Below, in pieces: positions 61,333 through 64,000 of a stretch of 64,000 nt of DNA (position 1 is the first letter of the stretch; every line of letters starts with the position of its first letter). The stretch comes from Marinobacterium lutimaris (lineage in GTDB: Bacteria; Pseudomonadota; Gammaproteobacteria; Pseudomonadales; Balneatricaceae), in assembly GCF_900108065.1 (NCBI RefSeq), contig NZ_FNVQ01000001.1, positions 124,001 to 188,000 on the forward strand. The letters are read 5' to 3'. Below the pieces are notes generated by a model, which searched no databases, was not told the DNA's origin, and worked only from the letters and a program-made list of their open reading frames with translations. Position numbers and translations under genes: made by a program.

Positions 61333-62073
61333 ATGAAGAAGCTGTCTCATAAATTGCTTTCATCCCTGTTAATCACCCTGTCTGCGGCCAGCTTTAACGC
61401 CTCCGCCGAAGGCACGCTGAAGGCGGTGACCGATGCCACCTTCCCGCCGCTGGAGTTCGTCAAGGATGGCGAGATGACGGGCTTTGATATCGACCTGATC
61501 AACGAGGTCGCCAAGCGACTGGATATGACGGTCGATCTGGTCCAGGTCGATTTCAAAGGCCTGATCCCGAGCCTGGTTTCCGGCCGTGCCGATATCGCCA
61601 TCTCCGGTATCTATATCACTGAAGAGCGCGCCAAGGTGGTCGACTTCACCAACACCTATCTGGCGGGCGGCCTGGTGGTGCTGACCCAGCAGGGCAATGA
61701 AGCGATCAACTCACCGGAAGATCTGGCCGGCAAGTCTGTCAGTGTGCAGATCGGCACCAAATCGGTGGCTTACCTGAAGGAACATTACCCCGAGACCAAG
61801 CTGGTTGAAGTTGAGAAGAACCAGCAGATGTTTAACCTGGTTTCTATCGGTCGCGTCGATGCGGCGGTCACCGGTAAGCCCGCGGCCTTCACTTACGCCA
61901 CTGAGCGCGGCGGCGTCAAAATCCTTCCGCAGCAGCTGACTACCGAAAACTACGGCATCGCGGTGCGTAAGGATGCTGGCGATCTGAAAGCGCAGATCGA
62001 TCAGGCAATTGAAGCAATGAAGCAAGATGGCACTTACGACGAGCTGTACCAGAAGTGGTTCCCGGCAACCTGA
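61333..62073 (+). CDS. Polar amino acid ABC transporter binding protein
   Basis: The 246-residue protein has a signal peptide (KLLSSLLITLSAASFNASA) and an SBP3 fold: TDATFPPLEFVKDGEMTGFD, VKFKGLIPSLVSGRADIAIS-like strand (read as VDFKGLIPSLVSGR), and VDAAVTGKPAAF. It resembles histidine, glutamine or arginine binding proteins. With hutF downstream, histidine or a close derivative is the best guess. Confidence 0.88.
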   Translation: MKKLSHKLLSSLLITLSAASFNASAEGTLKAVTDATFPPLEFVKDGEMTGFDIDLINEVAKRLDMTVDLVQVDFKGLIPSLVSGRADIAISGIYITEERAKVVDFTNTYLAGGLVVLTQQGNEAINSPEDLAGKSVSVQIGTKSVAYLKEHYPETKLVEVEKNQQMFNLVSIGRVDAAVTGKPAAFTYATERGGVKILPQQLTTENYGIAVRKDAGDLKAQIDQAIEAMKQDGTYDELYQKWFPAT

Positions 62074-62111
62074 TCACGTTCTTCTGTTACGCAAAAGTTA
62101 AGGTGTTTTAA

Positions 62112-62780
62112 ATGAGTCTCGAATTAGATTTTACTCCGGTCATCGAAGGGCTGCCCACGCTGCTGGACGGCACGATGATTACCATCGCGGTGACGGCCTG
62201 TTCACTGGCTATTTCACTGGTGGTCGGCAGTATCATTGGGGTAATCAGAAGCAATCGCGGCACGCTGCTGTGCTACATTTTTGACGGCTATGTCGCGGTT
62301 ATTCGCGGTACTCCGCTGCTGGTGCAGCTGTTTATCTGGTATTACGGCCTTCCCCGTGTCGGCATCATGCTGCCGGCCTTTCTCTGCGGGGTGGTGGGGT
62401 TAAGTCTATATTCGAGCTCATACGTTTCTGAAATTGTTCGCGGGGCTATCCAGTCGATCGATAAGGGTCAGATGGAAGCTTCGCGCTCTCTCGGCATGAG
62501 CAAGCAGCAGGCGATGCGTAAAATCATCATGCCGCAGGCTTTTGTCAGAATGCTGCCGCCGCTGGGGAATGAAACCATTGCCCTGATTAAGAACTCGGCG
62601 CTGATCTCACTGATTACCATCCATGACGTGATGCATGCCGGTGCCAATATCATCAGCACCTCCTATCGCGACCTGGAAACCTACATATTTATCGCTTGTA
62701 TCTACTTTGTCCTGACCAATACGGCGACCTTTATTCTCCGCAAAATTGAAAAACACAAGCTGAAGGCGGGAGCTATTTGA
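62112..62780 (+). CDS. Polar amino acid ABC transporter permease
   Basis: The 222-residue protein has five spans and the HisMQ-type loop [20 protein letters not shown] followed by [20 protein letters not shown]. It seems to be the only permease, so the channel is probably a homodimer. Its stop overlaps the ATPase start by four bases. Confidence 0.9.
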   Translation: MSLELDFTPVIEGLPTLLDGTMITIAVTACSLAISLVVGSIIGVIRSNRGTLLCYIFDGYVAVIRGTPLLVQLFIWYYGLPRVGIMLPAFLCGVVGLSLYSSSYVSEIVRGAIQSIDKGQMEASRSLGMSKQQAMRKIIMPQAFVRMLPPLGNETIALIKNSALISLITIHDVMHAGANIISTSYRDLETYIFIACIYFVLTNTATFILRKIEKHKLKAGAI

Positions 62781-63550
62781 TGTCCAAGATTGAACCGCAT
62801 AACAGCGCCCTGAGCCTCAGCGGAATACAGAAGTATTACGACGACCATCATGTACTCAAAAGTGTCGATTTCTCGGTGAAGCCCGGTGAAGTGGTGGTTT
62901 TGATCGGTCCCAGTGGTTCTGGCAAGAGTACCTTGCTGCGCTGCTGTAACGGGCTTGAGATCGCACAGGAAGGCGATATCACTATCTTCGGTCAGCCCCT
63001 GGTGGCGGGCGGTAAACTGATTGAAGACCGCGAGCTCAATCGCCTGCGTGAAGACGTGGGTATGGTGTTCCAGTCGTTCAACCTGTTTCCCCATCTGAGC
63101 GTGTTGGAAAACGTCTGTGTTGCACCGCTGACCCTGAAGAAGGCGACCCGCCCCAAGGCCGAGAAGCTCGCCAAAGAGCTGCTGGCCAAGGTCGGTCTGT
63201 CGGACAAGATTGACGCGATGCCGGGCAACCTCTCCGGTGGTCAGAAGCAGCGCGTGGCCATCGCCCGTGCCCTGGCGATGACACCCTCGGTGCTGCTGTT
63301 TGATGAGCCCACCTCTGCGTTGGACCCAGAGCTGGTTGGCGAGGTGCTGCAGGTGATGAAAATGCTGGCGAAAGACGGCATGACCATGATCATCGTTACC
63401 CATGAGATGAACTTCGCCCGTGATGTGGCCGACCGTGTTGTCATGATGGACAACGGCACCATCCTCGAAGAGGGAACACCGGAGCAGATCTTCAAGTCGC
63501 CGACCCATGCCCGCACCCAGGAGTTTTTGCAGACGGTGTTTGCAGCATGA
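62777..63550 (+). CDS. Polar amino acid ABC transporter ATPase
   Basis: The 257-residue ATPase has Walker [19 protein letters not shown], the signature [16 protein letters not shown], Walker [13 protein letters not shown] and switch His in IVTHEMNFA, the GlnQ/HisP layout. It overlaps the permease gene by four bases and hutF by four. Confidence 0.92.
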   Translation: MMSKIEPHNSALSLSGIQKYYDDHHVLKSVDFSVKPGEVVVLIGPSGSGKSTLLRCCNGLEIAQEGDITIFGQPLVAGGKLIEDRELNRLREDVGMVFQSFNLFPHLSVLENVCVAPLTLKKATRPKAEKLAKELLAKVGLSDKIDAMPGNLSGGQKQRVAIARALAMTPSVLLFDEPTSALDPELVGEVLQVMKMLAKDGMTMIIVTHEMNFARDVADRVVMMDNGTILEEGTPEQIFKSPTHARTQEFLQTVFAA

Positions 63551-64000
63551 TGAATAACGTTATGAATACGCTGGCGGTGAAGCAGCTTTTACTCGCCGAA
63601 GGCTGGGTTGAAAACCGGTTGATCGAATGGGACAGCGCCGGAAATATCAGTGCGCTTGGTCCTATTCCCGCAGGCTACGATGGTCCTGAAGCGGGCACCG
63701 TGGTGGCGGGTATGCCCAATATCCATTCGCACGCTTTTCAGCGGCTGTCGGCGGGGCTGACCGAGTACCGTTATGCCGAGGACGACAGTTTCTGGAGCTG
63801 GCGTCAGCTGATGTACGCCTTTGCCTCGAAAATAACCCCCGAACAGCTCGAAGAGATCGCCACGCACCTTTATCGCGAGATGCTCTGGGCCGGCTACACC
63901 TCGGTCTGCGAATTCAACTACCTGCACAACGATGAGTTCGGCCGGCCCTACATGGAGCCTGACAGCTTCTTTACCGCCCTGATCCGGGCGGCGAAACGGG
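63547..64000 (+). CDS. hutF: Formimidoylglutamate deiminase, N-terminal part
   Basis: The gene runs off the window edge after 151 codons. The visible part has the amidohydrolase metal motif [17 protein letters not shown] and the HutF-specific [20 protein letters not shown] and [17 protein letters not shown]. HutF converts N-formimidoyl-L-glutamate to N-formyl-L-glutamate in histidine breakdown. Its start overlaps the ATPase stop, which ties the importer to histidine catabolism. Confidence 0.9.
   Translation, partial: MMNNVMNTLAVKQLLLAEGWVENRLIEWDSAGNISALGPIPAGYDGPEAGTVVAGMPNIHSHAFQRLSAGLTEYRYAEDDSFWSWRQLMYAFASKITPEQLEEIATHLYREMLWAGYTSVCEFNYLHNDEFGRPYMEPDSFFTALIRAAKR

Noticed and set aside
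1-64000. Prophage, integron, CRISPR array or intact insertion sequence
   Set aside because: No integrase, transposase, phage structural gene or regularly spaced repeat array was found on either strand.

Overview
The window reads as chromosomal DNA of a marine gammaproteobacterium. Gene content and protein style resemble Oceanospirillales or Pseudomonas relatives (choline and glycine betaine catabolism as in Pseudomonas, TRAP and BCCT transporters, GGDEF and EAL proteins). Coding density is high, strands alternate in operon-sized blocks, and I found no rRNA, tRNA, CRISPR, integrase or intact insertion sequence. The taxonomic call is an inference from protein families, not from a marker gene.

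Left part (1-11.4 kb): the end of a GlxA-type AraC regulator; a LysR regulator divergent from a three-gene oxidoreductase operon (VOC protein, quinone-reductase-like protein, Old Yellow Enzyme); a decayed agmatinase-family gene; an ABM-family protein; then a minus-strand series (dienelactone hydrolase, amidohydrolase, acetyltransferase, 2-hydroxyacid dehydrogenase, a small Cys-motif protein, a membrane protein, a DUF6152-like protein, an EAL protein, RidA).

11.6-23.2 kb is amine or D-amino-acid oxidation: dadA, a MaoC-like gene, and a nine-gene minus-strand operon with a PotABCD-like ABC importer, a single-chain FAD oxidase, a three-subunit opine/D-hydroxyproline/HCN-synthase-type dehydrogenase and a second RidA. 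A LysR gene is divergent from it, with a T-N11-A box between.

23.3-57.2 kb is a choline to glycine betaine to pyruvate island: fdhA, sdaA, gbdR, an atypical dipeptidase, a DUF5943-like protein, dgcA, dgcB, a dedicated etfA/etfB pair, a BCCT carrier, a TRAP transporter, gbcA, gbcB, and the operon betI-betB-betA-choX-choW-choV. Embedded in it are a MASE1-GGDEF cyclase and a GntR/amidohydrolase/MatC-type carrier module. Sarcosine oxidase and serine hydroxymethyltransferase, needed to complete the route, are not in the window.

Right end (57.6-64 kb): an SLC13/TrkA-C carrier, then histidine utilisation genes: hutD, an IclR regulator, a polar amino acid ABC importer and the start of hutF.

The less expected signals are recurrent short motifs in the intergenic regions of the betaine island (candidate GbdR sites), an undescribed terminator-ended structured segment upstream of the BCCT gene, a Cys-to-Ala change in the Fe-S motif of DgcA, loss of the HxD metal motif in the island's dipeptidase, two near-identical RidA paralogues placed beside two different FAD amine oxidase loci, and several perfect operator-like palindromes.
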